64,000 bases of DNA from CAIWHR01 sp963846855 (GCA_963846855.1 CAWJXK010000008.1:1426001-1490000); one strand, 5' to 3'. Counted from the stretch's first letter, positions 1 to 8,654 are shown. The notes: generated from the sequence alone by a model not told the origin. A program made the numbers and translations.

Positions 1-659
1 AAATTATTGCATCGTTATAGTCGGCAACTCTCGGACAGCAGCAACGGGTCCACAAGCGACGATCGTCGGACGGCCGATGGCAGCCAACAGCAAAGGCGCG
101 AGCCGCGTTGCGATACCTCGCAATCAAGCCGAGGCACCGACCGACGCAGGACCCAGACTACGCGGAGCAGTCAGTGTCTCGCCCCCTGCTTAGTCAACTC
201 GTTGGACTCGCTGTACGACAGCCACGTTAGCAGGACGGTCGAGACCGGCGCCAGAGGGCCGCTTCAACGAATTTCAACGGCCGCTTCCGCGTACGGTGGA
301 CGTCGGGTCAGGGTCGACTGTTGCCGATGGTGATGCTCGTTAGTTGACCTTGCGGCAAGCGTTAGTTGTCGAGATGAGCGACAGGCTCTTGCCGACCTGT
401 TGTGCGCAATTATTCAATCGAAGGTGGCATGAGCTCGGTAGCTTCTGTGAGCGGGGCTGTTGAATGAGACCACGGACAACACAGGGCCGAGCAGAGGAGG
501 GTCAAGCTCGAGCGCGAAGGACATCAATGCAAGAGGTGATCGCGGCAGAAAACTCGCTACTTGCCAGCGACAATCCGGAGTGCGTTCGCGGTATGCTCAC
601 AGCGCGTCGGCAGAGGTGACGCGTCAAAATGGTCCGATACTCAACGAGGAGAGAGTCCG
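1..659. other. No gene recognised
   Basis: No open frame here carries a recognisable family signature or a convincing ribosome binding site. The nine-base word CGTTAGTTG occurs twice (338-346 and 360-368) in direct orientation, without flanking structure that would make it a recombination site. The stretch lies beside a tRNA-derived attachment remnant, so it may be the interior edge of an old integrated element; that is inference. Confidence 0.35.
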
Positions 660-914
660 ATGGCCCGCAAGAAGGCACCCCGTAATCACGGCGCGGCTTG
701 GAGCGCGAAGGATTTCGCTGCAATCCGGCGTCTAGCCAAGACCGGCGCCACAGGGAAGACGATCGCGCACGAAATCGGACGCTCGGTGGACGCTCTCTAT
801 CAGAAGGCGAGCATCGAGGGTATTTCGCTGTCAGCGCGCCGGGCGGTTCGGAGATCGGCCGTCGCCAAGAAGGCGAAGGCCGTCGCGGCATCGAAAGGGC
901 GCGGTTCCCGTTAA
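660..914 (+). CDS. small basic protein with helix-turn-helix-like core
   Basis: An 84-residue protein starting at ATG 660, chosen because GAGGAGAG sits about 8 bases upstream. The first dozen residues are basic (MARKKAPRNHG). Residues 13-50 read like a Myb/SANT or resolvase-type trihelical DNA-binding fold: a Trp-Ser pair, an Ala-rich helix, then GATGKTIAHEIGRSVDAL and a Lys/Ala pattern ending in GISL. The C-terminus is a Lys/Arg/Ala tail. That makes a nucleoid- or DNA-associated role plausible, but no family is firmly recognised. It stands alone, about 290 bases before a tRNA 3' fragment, so it could be cargo of a former genomic island. Confidence 0.6.
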   Translation: MARKKAPRNHGAAWSAKDFAAIRRLAKTGATGKTIAHEIGRSVDALYQKASIEGISLSARRAVRRSAVAKKAKAVAASKGRGSR

Positions 915-1199
915 GCGTCTGACGGATCTTTTGGCTGGCAGTTACGGCGCGCGCTTGCTTGCAGCATTAGCAGTCGGCATCGCCGGGGCAAAGCGGCAAC
1001 TGATGATCGCTGAATATTTGCCGCCGCTAAACGGTCGTCGCCTCCGCTTCACCGTGGTTCAAACGCCGCGCGACTTGCGAATTGGGTGCGTGACTTTTGC
1101 GTGACTTTCCTGGGCATCAATGGGCATTGCTGTGCAAACTCGATGGAGCGGCCAGCCGCAAGTCGTTGATTAATAATACCTACTGCCGTCTACAAAAGA

Positions 1200-1244
1200 C
1201 TACGAACCAGGGGGTCGTGGGTTCAAATCCTGCCGGGCGCGCCA
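1200..1244 (+). other. tRNA-Arg(ACG) 3' fragment, likely attachment-site remnant
   Basis: The bases read as the 3' part of a tRNA. They comprise anticodon loop CTACGAA (1200-1206, anticodon ACG), the 3' anticodon strand CCAGG, a five-base variable loop, a T arm GTGGG-TTCAAAT-CCTGC, the acceptor strand CGGGCGC, discriminator G and CCA (1242-1244). The matching 5' half (acceptor GCGCCCG, D arm, CCTGG) is absent upstream. A 3' tRNA fragment is the usual scar where a tyrosine integrase recombined into a tRNA gene, and an integrase remnant lies 1.3 kb away across an IS. A functional tRNA is excluded by the missing half. Confidence 0.8.
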
Positions 1245-1263
1245 CAATTCAACTGTACGGCCC

Positions 1264-1305
1264 TGAGACATGGGTTACAGGGCGTACCTAAGACATGGGT
1301 GACAC
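1264..1305 (+). repeat. left terminal inverted repeat of the IS481 element
   Basis: This end contains two direct copies of a GAGACATGGGTTAC-like motif, at 1265-1278 and 1290-1303, exactly 25 bases apart. The arrangement suggests two transposase-binding boxes per end. The partner repeat is at 2499-2540. Confidence 0.75.
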
Positions 1306-2472
1306 CCGTGTGCCGAACGGGTTGTCCAAGGGTTGCAGGGTTTTCTGCTCCAGGTCGATGTAGCCGAGATCGTACTGCATGAAGCTTACGATCCAGATGC
1401 CTTCGTCGATCTCCTTGATGCCGACGCGCTGACCGGCCAAGACGGTTGAGATGTTGACGCGCTTGCGGTGCATGCAGATGCGCCCGCAAGCGGTGACCAG
1501 CACATCGCGATCATGTAGCGGGTAGGTCAGTTCCGACAACCCACGATAAGCCCTCGGCGAGGCCGAATACATTTCGGCGGGCGTCTTCATGGCTAGTGCT
1601 TCGTGAGGCCGTTCCTGGTTGAACTCACTGACGAAGATGTCGAAGCGCCCCTGTTGCTGCAGGCTGTTCATGCCTGGCGGGCGCGTGGCCTCCTTCTTCA
1701 AGGTCAGATGCATGCGTTCGTGCCGGCCGTTCTGTTGAGGATGTCCTGGCTTGATGCGCTCGATGCCGATGCCTAGGCGCAACCACCAGACGGACAGCTT
1801 GGAGAGATTGAACAGGGCGTTGGGGCTGGCGAAGGGAACGCCGTTATCGGAGCGGATGGCGCTGGGCAGGCCGCGCTCGCGGAACAGATGCTCGAAGGCG
1901 GTGATGGCCGGGTCTTCGCGGGTCGAATCGAGGGCTTCGCACAGCAACAGGAAGCGGGAGGCGTGGTCGGTCACGGTCAAGGGGTAGCAGTAGTGACCGT
2001 TGCCGAGCTTGAACTCGCCCTTGAAGTCGGCGCACCACAGATCGTTGGGGGCAGTGCCGGCGGATAGCGACGTACCCGTGGCGCGCTGACGAGGGCGGCG
2101 GATTGCCTTGACCAAGCCGTGGCGGTGGAGAACCGCGTGGATGGTGCTCTTGGCCGGAATGCGGAAGTCACCGTCCAATCGGCGCACCAGGAGCTCGCGG
2201 ATCTTGCGAGCGCCCCAGTGCGGCTTCTCCTGCTTGAGGGTAACGATCAGGCTCTCGATCTGGGACGGCAGCTGGTTGGCATAGCGCACCGGACGGCGCG
2301 AGCGGTCCGACAGCGCCTCGACCCCGCTATCCCTGTACCGCTGGAAGATCTTGTAGCCGGTCTTGCGGGAGATGCCGAACTCCCGGCAGACCTCGGTCAT
2401 CGCTTCGCCGTCGAGCAACTTGGCCACGAATCGCAGGCGCTCGTCCATCACCGAACACTCCTTCCACGGCAT
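1288..2472 (-). CDS. IS481-family transposase (DDE, rve domain)
   Basis: A 394-residue transposase catalysing cut-and-paste or copy-out movement of the surrounding IS. ATG at 2472 is preferred over an upstream GTG (2478) because GGGAGGTG lies just before it. The N-terminus carries a helix-turn-helix (MTEVCREFGISRKTGYKIF), followed by an HTH_29-type region and the integrase core. The acidic triad is visible as WCADFKGEF, IRSDNGVPF and the GHPQQNGRHERMH block with the catalytic Glu. The C-terminus keeps the typical NQERPHEALAMKTPAEMY and a beta-rich tail. The frame is uninterrupted and full length, so the enzyme may be active. Confidence 0.93.
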   Translation of the reverse strand: MPWKECSVMDERLRFVAKLLDGEAMTEVCREFGISRKTGYKIFQRYRDSGVEALSDRSRRPVRYANQLPSQIESLIVTLKQEKPHWGARKIRELLVRRLDGDFRIPAKSTIHAVLHRHGLVKAIRRPRQRATGTSLSAGTAPNDLWCADFKGEFKLGNGHYCYPLTVTDHASRFLLLCEALDSTREDPAITAFEHLFRERGLPSAIRSDNGVPFASPNALFNLSKLSVWWLRLGIGIERIKPGHPQQNGRHERMHLTLKKEATRPPGMNSLQQQGRFDIFVSEFNQERPHEALAMKTPAEMYSASPRAYRGLSELTYPLHDRDVLVTACGRICMHRKRVNISTVLAGQRVGIKEIDEGIWIVSFMQYDLGYIDLEQKTLQPLDNPFGTRVSPMS

Positions 2473-2498
2473 AGACACCTCCCGCTCGAAAGCGGAAA

Positions 2499-2540
2499 GT
2501 GTTACCCATGTGTCCGGTACGTTCTGTCACCTAAGTCTCG
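2499..2540 (-). repeat. right terminal inverted repeat of the IS481 element
   Basis: Read on the minus strand this end has GAGACTTAGGTGAC (2526-2539) and GGACACATGGGTAAC (2501-2515), the same two-box layout with the same 25-base phasing as the left end. It also lies directly upstream of the transposase start, so it probably overlaps the promoter. Confidence 0.75.
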
Positions 2541-2546
2541 GGCCGC

Positions 2547-3326
2547 TCAAACGACTTGGCCTTGAAAACCAGGTCTTTCCAACGTCTGTGGGACCGCCGT
2601 GGAACGACTTGTCCACCGGTCCCGTGCGGCGCCTTGCGAATGATCGGCTTGGCGCGCAAAGCCAAGTCCCCCTTCTTCCGACCGTGGAACGCCGTGAGTG
2701 GCCTGCGTTTGCTCGCGGCAACCTTCGGTGATGCGAAGTAGGGCTTGAGTCCCGCTGCGGTTGAGAACCAGATTCGCCTGCTCTAGCAGGCTGCCCACAT
2801 CGGCACTCGCGGTGTGCCCAGCCCTCGAGTGGTTGGCATGGCCGAGGAGAACTTCACGGTCCTCGGCTGAAACGCCGACGGCGAGGTGCGCCAGTAGCCG
2901 GCGGAAGATGGCATATTGCTCTGCCCAGGTGATCTGGTGCGGCAACCTCGGATTATTCGCCAACATCGTTGCGAGCGGCGGCATACCGTCGAAATACGGT
3001 CGTCCATCCCGGTCGCGATAGAAGTGGGCGGCACGGTTCAGGATCGTGCGCACGGCTTCGAGACTACGATTGATGGTGGTCGGACTCGTGCCGGCGGCAC
3101 GCCGGGCTTTGATGAATGGCTCCAGTGTCTGATCGTGGACCTGCTGCGGTTCGGAATGGCCGATGTGCGACTGGAGCAGTGCAACGTGCCAATTGATGAC
3201 GTCGATGCGGCGCTTTGCGCGGGACTTCTCGACATGGCGCCCGGCGCAATCGGCGAAGGTCGGGCGCGCGTGCGCATTGCGGACGAGGTCGGACTCGACC
3301 CGCGTCGCTTCCGTTCGGGTTCCCAA
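2547..3326 (-). pseudogene. tyrosine recombinase/integrase, catalytic middle deleted
   Basis: Reads as a phage-type integrase whose N-terminal core-binding domain is present (HVEKSRAKRRIDVINWHV, then a TTINRSLEAVRTILNRAA helix and an ITWAEQYAIFRRLLAHL stretch). From there it jumps directly to the C-terminal GVSAEDREVLLGHANHS block. The intervening hundred or so residues of the family, with the first catalytic Arg and the HxxR motif, are missing. The position of the nucleophilic Tyr reads GHTASADVG where GHYASADVG is usual. Loss of these residues makes it inactive. It lies next to the tRNA-Arg fragment, consistent with the integrase of the element that used that site. The frame stays open through the scar. 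Confidence 0.8.
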
Positions 3327-3394
3327 GCTGGCTCGCGCTCATGGGCACGCGCACAGCCTGCATGACGTTGCGCCTTGCCCCACCCGACGCCATG

Positions 3395-4771
3395 CTAAGG
3401 GCGGCCCGCCCCAGCGTCCCCGTTTTTGGGCCCATGCGGATCCGCTGTATGGATGACGAGCGACCTGATACTGATGCCTGCGGTCGCCGCGACGATCGCA
3501 CCCTCAATGCGCGCTACCAGGTGCTCGACAGGCTCCGGAAGCGGAAGCGCGCCGGGATTGAGGAAGCCCGCCTCGCCTGAGCTGCGTACCGCTGCCAGGA
3601 CATCCGCGACCGAGACTTCCGCCAGATCACGCGCAGGCAAGTAGGCCGCAGGATCGTCGTTGCTGAGCTTCAGCAGTCCACCGTCGCGAAGCGCACCGAG
3701 CACAAAGTCGACCGCATGCATGGGAACGGCCATGTGCTGCGTCAGCCGACGCAGTGTCCAAGGCGGCAGTCCGTCCACGAACTTCGACCCAACCTGTTGC
3801 ATGACCGCGATCGCCAGGCGCTCGCGCATCCGATTGCTGAGCCGTGGCTCGCCCGGCATGGCGTAGAGGTATTCCGGATTCTGGATATAGAACGAAAGAT
3901 CAGCTCCAATCAGCAGGACCAGCCAGCTCACATAAAGCCAGAAGAGGAACAAAACGAGGACTGCAAAGCTGGAGTAGATTGCGGCGTACCGTGTCGAGGA
4001 CGCCACAAATAATGCGAATCCCCATCCAGCAGATTGCCAGAGAATGCCTCCGATCGTACCCGCCACGAACGCCGGCAGAAATCGTACGCGCGTATTCGGT
4101 ACGAATGCATAGAAGAACGTGAAGGCGCCGATCACCAGCGCGTAGGGCATGAGCTTGGCGACGCCAAGAATCAACGTCCCCAATGGCTCGATCGAAACAA
4201 GCGTCTGCACGAATTCGGAGCTGAATGCCATCGCGGTCATGGCGAGCGCCGCGAACACGAGTATGGGTCCTACGAGCAGCACGCTAAGGTAGCGGCTGAA
4301 GCGCTCGCCCATGCTGCGCAATTGCGTGACGTGCCAGATCGCATTGAACGATTCCTCGATCTTCTGCATCAGCGAGACGACCGTATACAGAAGTAACGCC
4401 AGGCCCACGGCACCCAGGACTCCGACATTCATGTGCGCGATGAACCCGAGGATCTGCGTGGTGATCTCGTTGCCCCTTTCCCCCAGCGGCGCGAGCAGGT
4501 TTTGCAGCAAAGGCTCGATCTGGTTGTGGACGCCGAATGCCTTCAGCACCGAAAAGCTGAGGGCCAGCAACGGAACCATCGATAGCAACGTCGTGTAGAC
4601 GAGGCTCATTGTCCATAACGTGAGCTCGCCTTCGAACACGTCGCGAAAGAGCACGATCGCAAGCCGAACGATGCGCAACGTGCGGATCTTCCAAATCGGC
4701 AGATGCGCAAAGCTTTGCGTCCAGATCGCTCGGTCGATTCGCTTCAGCCAGCCTTGGAGTATGTGCAACAT
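3395..4771 (-). CDS. YihY/virulence factor BrkB family inner-membrane protein
   Basis: A 458-residue protein with about six hydrophobic segments in the first 290 residues and a soluble C-terminal part. The family hallmarks are present: a polar N-terminal region, LTLWTMSLVYTTLLSMVPLL near residue 50, the SFNAIWHV motif near 140, and a final GADLSFYIQNP segment. The C-terminal 150 residues resemble the winged-helix-like tail of longer proteobacterial members (formerly misnamed ribonuclease BN). The molecular function of YihY proteins is not established. It is the first intact gene after the mobile-element scar, about 70 bases from the broken integrase. Confidence 0.85.
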   Translation of the reverse strand: MLHILQGWLKRIDRAIWTQSFAHLPIWKIRTLRIVRLAIVLFRDVFEGELTLWTMSLVYTTLLSMVPLLALSFSVLKAFGVHNQIEPLLQNLLAPLGERGNEITTQILGFIAHMNVGVLGAVGLALLLYTVVSLMQKIEESFNAIWHVTQLRSMGERFSRYLSVLLVGPILVFAALAMTAMAFSSEFVQTLVSIEPLGTLILGVAKLMPYALVIGAFTFFYAFVPNTRVRFLPAFVAGTIGGILWQSAGWGFALFVASSTRYAAIYSSFAVLVLFLFWLYVSWLVLLIGADLSFYIQNPEYLYAMPGEPRLSNRMRERLAIAVMQQVGSKFVDGLPPWTLRRLTQHMAVPMHAVDFVLGALRDGGLLKLSNDDPAAYLPARDLAEVSVADVLAAVRSSGEAGFLNPGALPLPEPVEHLVARIEGAIVAATAGISIRSLVIHTADPHGPKNGDAGAGRP

Positions 4772-5125
4772 CGCTCGGTGTTTTGGTCGATCCGGCGCCC
4801 CGGCGCGGCGGTTCAGTCACGGGGCAATCAGGCAGCAACTTGCCACCGGCGCGCAGCCGCACCCGCAATTCGCATGTGCGCGAAGGGTCGGCCGCGGGTT
4901 GGCCTCGTCCCGTGCGCCGACGAGAGGCACGTATAAGTCTAGCGCCGCACCGTCCGGATGGCCACGATTGCCTTCGCGCCTGGGGAATATCGCATGGCGA
5001 CGCAACGGTCGGGAACGATGGCCGCCGCGGCAAACGTACCCTTGACGATGGGCAAGCGTTCGGTTGCGGCCCGGATTTGACGACCGAAGGCCGCGTAGAG
5101 CGGCTCGGTACGAATGCGATAGCGA
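4772..5125. other. Intergenic, no gene recognised
   Basis: About 350 bases between two minus-strand genes. Frames here are short and without family features. It should contain the promoter of the YihY-type gene, but no clear -10/-35 pair stands out. Confidence 0.4.
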
Positions 5126-6238
5126 CTATCCCGTGCCGGGTGGCGGCGGCGTCGCGTAGAAGAAGGCAAGGCCGAGCAAGGCGTAAACGGCGAGCAGCAG
5201 CACACCCTCGAACCAGGTCGCTTCACCGTCGCGCAGGATGGCATTGACGATGAACGCGACGCTCGCGATCGCCGCAAGCTCGAGGGGGTTGTCGAACACG
5301 AGATTCATCGGGTGGCCGATGAAATACGACAGAATCACGAGCAGGGGCGCCGCGAGAAGCGCGACCTGGATCGTGGATCCTACGGTGATGCTGGCGACGA
5401 GCGCGTTGCGCCCCCTGTGGGCAAAATAGATTGACGACAAGTATTCGGCCGCATTGCCGATCACGGCCAGGACAACGATTCCGAGGAAGAAGGTCGACAC
5501 GCCAAGGCTCCGCGCGGTGTTCTCGAGCGCGCCGGACACGAGGTCCGCCATCCACGCCGTGGCGGCCGCTGCGGAGATCAGCGTGGCGATCGAGCGCCTC
5601 AGGCTCCACTCCCGCCCCGGGGCCGTGTTCTGCTCGTCTGCGGCGAAGACGTCACGATGCGTGACGAGCGTGTACACGAGATTCATCGCGTATACGACGA
5701 TCAGCACGACCGCAACGCTCAGGCTCAGCTTTTCGTCGAGACTTGTAACGGAGGGCGACGCGAAGACGGAGCGCTCCGTATAATTGAACAGCGCGGGGAT
5801 CAGTAGCGCGATGAGCACGAGGTTCAGCAGGCTGCCCAGGTGGCTCGTGCGTGCGGCATCGAACTTCATTCGCCGTTTGCCCCACGTGCCAACGGCAATC
5901 GCGAGGCCGAGCCCCAGCAATCCGTTGCCGATGATCGACCCGGTGATCTGAGCCTTGACGACGCTCTGCTGCCCTGACAGCAGCACGTACAAGGCGAGGA
6001 CCAGTTCGGCGAGGTTGCCGAACGTCACGTTCAGCAATCCGCCGATGGCGCCACCGGCGCGACGCGCGATCGCCTCTGTCGAACGGCGAATCCATTCGGC
6101 TAGTGGAACGATCGCTGCGACAGCCGCACCGAACGTCCACAGCGGCGCGCCGAACGCGTAATGCACAAGCACTGCCAGAGGGACGAGGGCGAGCAGCCAC
6201 GCAAAAACCTTGGTGGAAGCGTTCGCCATGTAACCCAT
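5126..6238 (-). CDS. calcium/proton exchanger (CaCA family, CAX/ChaA type)
   Basis: A 370-residue inner-membrane antiporter with about eleven hydrophobic segments in two inverted halves. Each half has the CaCA alpha repeat: GNLAELVLALYVLLSGQ near residue 75 and GNAAEYLSSIYFAHRG near residue 265, with the Glu residues that coordinate Ca2+ during exchange for H+. An alternative start ATG at 6229 (MANAS) is equally possible, as neither has a strong ribosome binding site. Substrate could include other divalent or monovalent cations, as in ChaA. A P-type Ca2+-ATPase-like gene is found 24 kb away. Confidence 0.9.
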   Translation of the reverse strand: MGYMANASTKVFAWLLALVPLAVLVHYAFGAPLWTFGAAVAAIVPLAEWIRRSTEAIARRAGGAIGGLLNVTFGNLAELVLALYVLLSGQQSVVKAQITGSIIGNGLLGLGLAIAVGTWGKRRMKFDAARTSHLGSLLNLVLIALLIPALFNYTERSVFASPSVTSLDEKLSLSVAVVLIVVYAMNLVYTLVTHRDVFAADEQNTAPGREWSLRRSIATLISAAAATAWMADLVSGALENTARSLGVSTFFLGIVVLAVIGNAAEYLSSIYFAHRGRNALVASITVGSTIQVALLAAPLLVILSYFIGHPMNLVFDNPLELAAIASVAFIVNAILRDGEATWFEGVLLLAVYALLGLAFFYATPPPPGTG

Positions 6239-6662
6239 TGGATTTGGCGCGGGTGATGGAGTTCGGGGCCCCGTCGTAAGAAATGGCTGGCACCGATCTT
6301 GCGGTTGCCGCTTCGTCGATCGCCCTTGTTCAGTGCAGCGACGTCACGGGAAGGGTTACTCAATGAGGCGGCCGCTGGCCGATTGCACGTCGCCTGACAT
6401 GTCCGCAGCGACTCCCGGGGGAGGCTGCGCGGTCCCGTTGGGCTCGTCCGGAATCAACATGAAGGAATCGAGGAAAATGCGAATTTGCTGCATGTTCCGC
6501 ACAGCGTTCCGAGCGAGCGCCCTGGCGCAGTGCATCGCTATCATCGGTGCTCGTTCTGCGTGCCGGAACTTTGCCGAAGCCACTCTGCCCGAACGATGCG
6601 GACCGCGCGCGCTCCAATGCGGGCGGGCGGAAGCTGTTCGCGAGAAAGGAAGGAGAATTGCG
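6239..6662. other. Divergent intergenic region
   Basis: About 420 bases separating the exchanger (minus) from the SYLF gene (plus). An open frame runs into the SYLF gene from 6333 but has no signal-like or conserved sequence before 6663, so this is treated as upstream leader. It should hold promoters for both genes; none is obvious by eye. Confidence 0.4.
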
Positions 6663-7400
6663 ATGAATTCACTTGGCAAACGCAATGTAATTGCAGCGAT
6701 CGCATTCGCAGTCGCGGCACCGGCTGTTGGAGCTGCAACGGGCCAGCCTGGCTACAATGCCGTGCAGGAAGGCAACGGCGTTTCGAGGTCCCAAGCCCCC
6801 AGCGGCGACCGGGATGAAGCCCGTGATGCGAGCCAGGAAGTCAACAAGGCCACCGATGTCATCAACACCATGCGCGCGGATCGTGACGCAGGCCAGCTCC
6901 TGCGGCACGCGAAGGGTGTATTCATTGTGCCGACATATGGGCGCGTGGCATTGGGCGTGGGTGGACGCGGCGGTTCAGGCGTCCTGCTCGTGAAGCACGG
7001 AGACCGTTGGAGCGACCCTGTCTTCTACGGCTTCGGCGGCGCAAGCGCCGGCGTTCAGGCCGGCATCGAGGGCGGCTCATTCGTCCTGGTGCTGAACAAC
7101 GACAGGGCAGTCAACAGCTTCCTGCAAAACAACAACTGGTCACTCAACGCAGGCGCCGGCCTGACCATCGTCGACTGGTCCGCCAAAGGCCAGGTCTCGA
7201 CTGGCAAGGGCGACATCACGATGTGGTCCAACACCAAGGGCCTGTTCGGCGGTGCGACGGTGAGCATCACCGACATTCACTTCGCCAGCGACGAGACGGC
7301 CGCGTACTACGGACGCCAGGCAACGGCGCAAGACGTGGTCAACGGCAGTGTGACCGGCGCGCAGGCGCGGTCCTTGCAGAGCGCGCTCGCCCAAGGTTAG
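6663..7400 (+). CDS. exported SYLF-domain lipid-binding protein (Ysc84 type)
   Basis: A 245-residue protein starting at ATG 6663, with AAGGAGAA about 7 bases upstream. A Sec signal peptide occupies roughly residues 1-23, ending AAPAVGAAT. The SYLF domain follows a low-complexity linker: a long helix with DVINTMRADRDAGQLLRHAK, then GVFIVPTYGRVALGVGGRGG and repeated Gly-rich beta segments up to the C-terminus. SYLF domains bind phosphoinositides or other lipids in eukaryotes; bacterial members are periplasmic or outer-membrane associated and of unclear role. A strong hairpin follows its stop. Its neighbour, DUF4142, is also exported and stress-linked. Confidence 0.87.
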   Translation: MNSLGKRNVIAAIAFAVAAPAVGAATGQPGYNAVQEGNGVSRSQAPSGDRDEARDASQEVNKATDVINTMRADRDAGQLLRHAKGVFIVPTYGRVALGVGGRGGSGVLLVKHGDRWSDPVFYGFGGASAGVQAGIEGGSFVLVLNNDRAVNSFLQNNNWSLNAGAGLTIVDWSAKGQVSTGKGDITMWSNTKGLFGGATVSITDIHFASDETAAYYGRQATAQDVVNGSVTGAQARSLQSALAQG

Positions 7401-7422
7401 CGACGACTGTTCCGCAGACTCG

Positions 7423-7447
7423 AAGGCCGGCGGTGGGGCCGGCCTTT
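7423..7447 (+). terminator. hairpin after the SYLF gene
   Basis: AAGGCCGGC (7423-7431) pairs perfectly with GCCGGCCTT (7438-7446) around a six-base loop, 22 bases after the stop codon. Only three T follow, so it may be a weak intrinsic terminator or an RNA-stabilising hairpin. Confidence 0.6.
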
Positions 7448-7730
7448 GACCGCGGCTCCTCGGTGCTGCGCGATCCGATCGCGCACGTTCGATGCTCGAC
7501 GCGAAATGCGGATGCGCGACTGCCCAAATCGACGTCCGGATTCGTGAGCACGGCGGCGACGTCGGGCTTGTCGGCGGATTCGCACGTTGCGAAGGCTTTC
7601 CGACGGACCGTCCCTTGTCCGAAATCCCTTACAGCAGACATTTGAACAAAGTTGAACCGCGCGGACTCGAATGACGCAGGGCGGGAGCGCATGTTGGTCC
7701 ATTCCCACGCAATGCAAATGGAGGCAAATC

Positions 7731-8375
7731 ATGAGTAAACCTGGCTTTGCGATTGGCGCCGTTGGCGCCGCGCTGGTTTCTGCCGGGATGGTGCTTGGCG
7801 CGCACGCACGAGGCGTGCCTTCCGCCGACCAACAGTTCGCCGACAAGGCCGCAATCGGCGGCATGACGGAGGTCGACGTCGGCAGGCTCACGCAACAGAA
7901 GGCGCAGGACCCCCGAGTTAAGCAATTCGGTCAGCGCATGGTGCACGATCACACCGATGCTGCCGACCGGCTGAAGCAAATTGCCGCAGCAAAGGACATG
8001 ACGCTGCCTACGAAGCTCGACAAGCACGCGCAGCAGGAGATCGACAAGCTCGCCAAGCTTTCGGGCGACGAGTTCGACCGCAGCTACATCGAGGCCCAGG
8101 TCTCCGATCACAAGAAGGTCATCAACGAATTCGAGAAGGAGGCGAACTCCGGCAGCGATTCGGACCTCGTCAAGTTCGCCCACACGACCTTGCCGACGCT
8201 TCGCGAGCACCTCAACCTCGCGCAGTCGGCCGAGAAGGAAGTGACAGGCAAGTCGGCGTCCAACATGAAGCAAGGGAACGCGAAGGACCTCGCCGCGGCG
8301 CGCGCAGGAACGGACGCCGGTTACGCGCAGGCCGGGAAGGAAGGCCGGATGCCGGCGCCGAAGACAGGCATGTAG
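7731..8375 (+). CDS. DUF4142 exported protein
   Basis: A 214-residue protein; ATG 7731 follows GGAGG by about 6 bases. The signal peptide covers about residues 1-27 (ending GAHARG). The rest is the alpha-helical, ferritin-like DUF4142 domain, residues 33-180: FADKAAIGGMTEVDVGRL, then DPRVKQFGQRMVHDHTDA and FDRSYIEAQVSDHKKVI. These His/Asp/Glu-bearing helices resemble DUF305/ferritin-like four-helix bundles. The C-terminus is a Gly/Ala/Lys-rich tail. Function is not known; members are often induced by stress. It ends 9 bases from the convergent cox operon end. Confidence 0.88.
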   Translation: MSKPGFAIGAVGAALVSAGMVLGAHARGVPSADQQFADKAAIGGMTEVDVGRLTQQKAQDPRVKQFGQRMVHDHTDAADRLKQIAAAKDMTLPTKLDKHAQQEIDKLAKLSGDEFDRSYIEAQVSDHKKVINEFEKEANSGSDSDLVKFAHTTLPTLREHLNLAQSAEKEVTGKSASNMKQGNAKDLAAARAGTDAGYAQAGKEGRMPAPKTGM

Positions 8376-8384
8376 GGACCGGGT

Positions 8385-8654
8385 TTACCCGCCGCGACCG
8401 AGGAAGTCGGTCGCGCTCAGGCCGGCGAGGATCGCAAGCCAGATCACGCCGACGAGCGCGACCGCCAGTATCAGGGGGCGCTCCGTGCGCACGCGCATGA
8501 AGACGGCGACGACGAGGAGCGCCTTCGTTGCGGCAACGACGAAATTCACCGCGACATTGAACCTCCCCATCGGGAGGTAGGAGCTGCCGCAGGTGATCGC
8601 GAGCAGCACGAGGAGCGCGATCCAGGTGCAGAGGTCGGCGTGGCGCTGGATCAT
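8385..8654 (-). CDS. coxD: cytochrome c oxidase subunit IV-type small membrane protein
   Basis: An 89-residue protein with three hydrophobic helices (about residues 9-27, 31-50 and 61-83). It fits the prokaryotic COX4 pro family (CyoD/CtaF-like): a Gly-rich loop, then FNVAVNFVVAATKALLVVAV and FMRVRTERPLI. It probably stabilises the CuB site of subunit I. It is the last gene of the operon; its ATG overlaps the stop of the subunit III gene as ATGA (8651-8654). Unlike its neighbours it is uninterrupted. Confidence 0.85.
   Translation of the reverse strand: MIQRHADLCTWIALLVLLAITCGSSYLPMGRFNVAVNFVVAATKALLVVAVFMRVRTERPLILAVALVGVIWLAILAGLSATDFLGRGG

Larger units (their letters stand above)
1264..2540 (-). 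mobile_element. IS481-family insertion sequence
   Basis: About 1.28 kb element with a single transposase gene on the minus strand and imperfect inverted ends. The left end starts TGAGACATGGGTTACAG and the right end, read inward, starts CGAGACTTAGGTGACAG. Similarity continues inward to about 42 bases (GTACC at the same offset and a second ATGGGT-AC block in each). GGCCC precedes the left end and GGCC follows the right end, a possible short target duplication, though the exact boundary is uncertain by one or two bases. The element sits between the tRNA fragment and the 3' end of a broken integrase. Confidence 0.85.

Noticed and set aside
338..368. Two direct CGTTAGTTG words, considered as integron attC-like core sites
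   Set aside because: They are in direct, not inverted, orientation, there is no matching RYYYAAC partner, and no integron integrase is nearby.
6333..6662. N-terminal extension of the SYLF protein
   Set aside because: The longer frame begins with non-signal sequence, while ATG 6663 has a strong ribosome binding site and a proper signal peptide.
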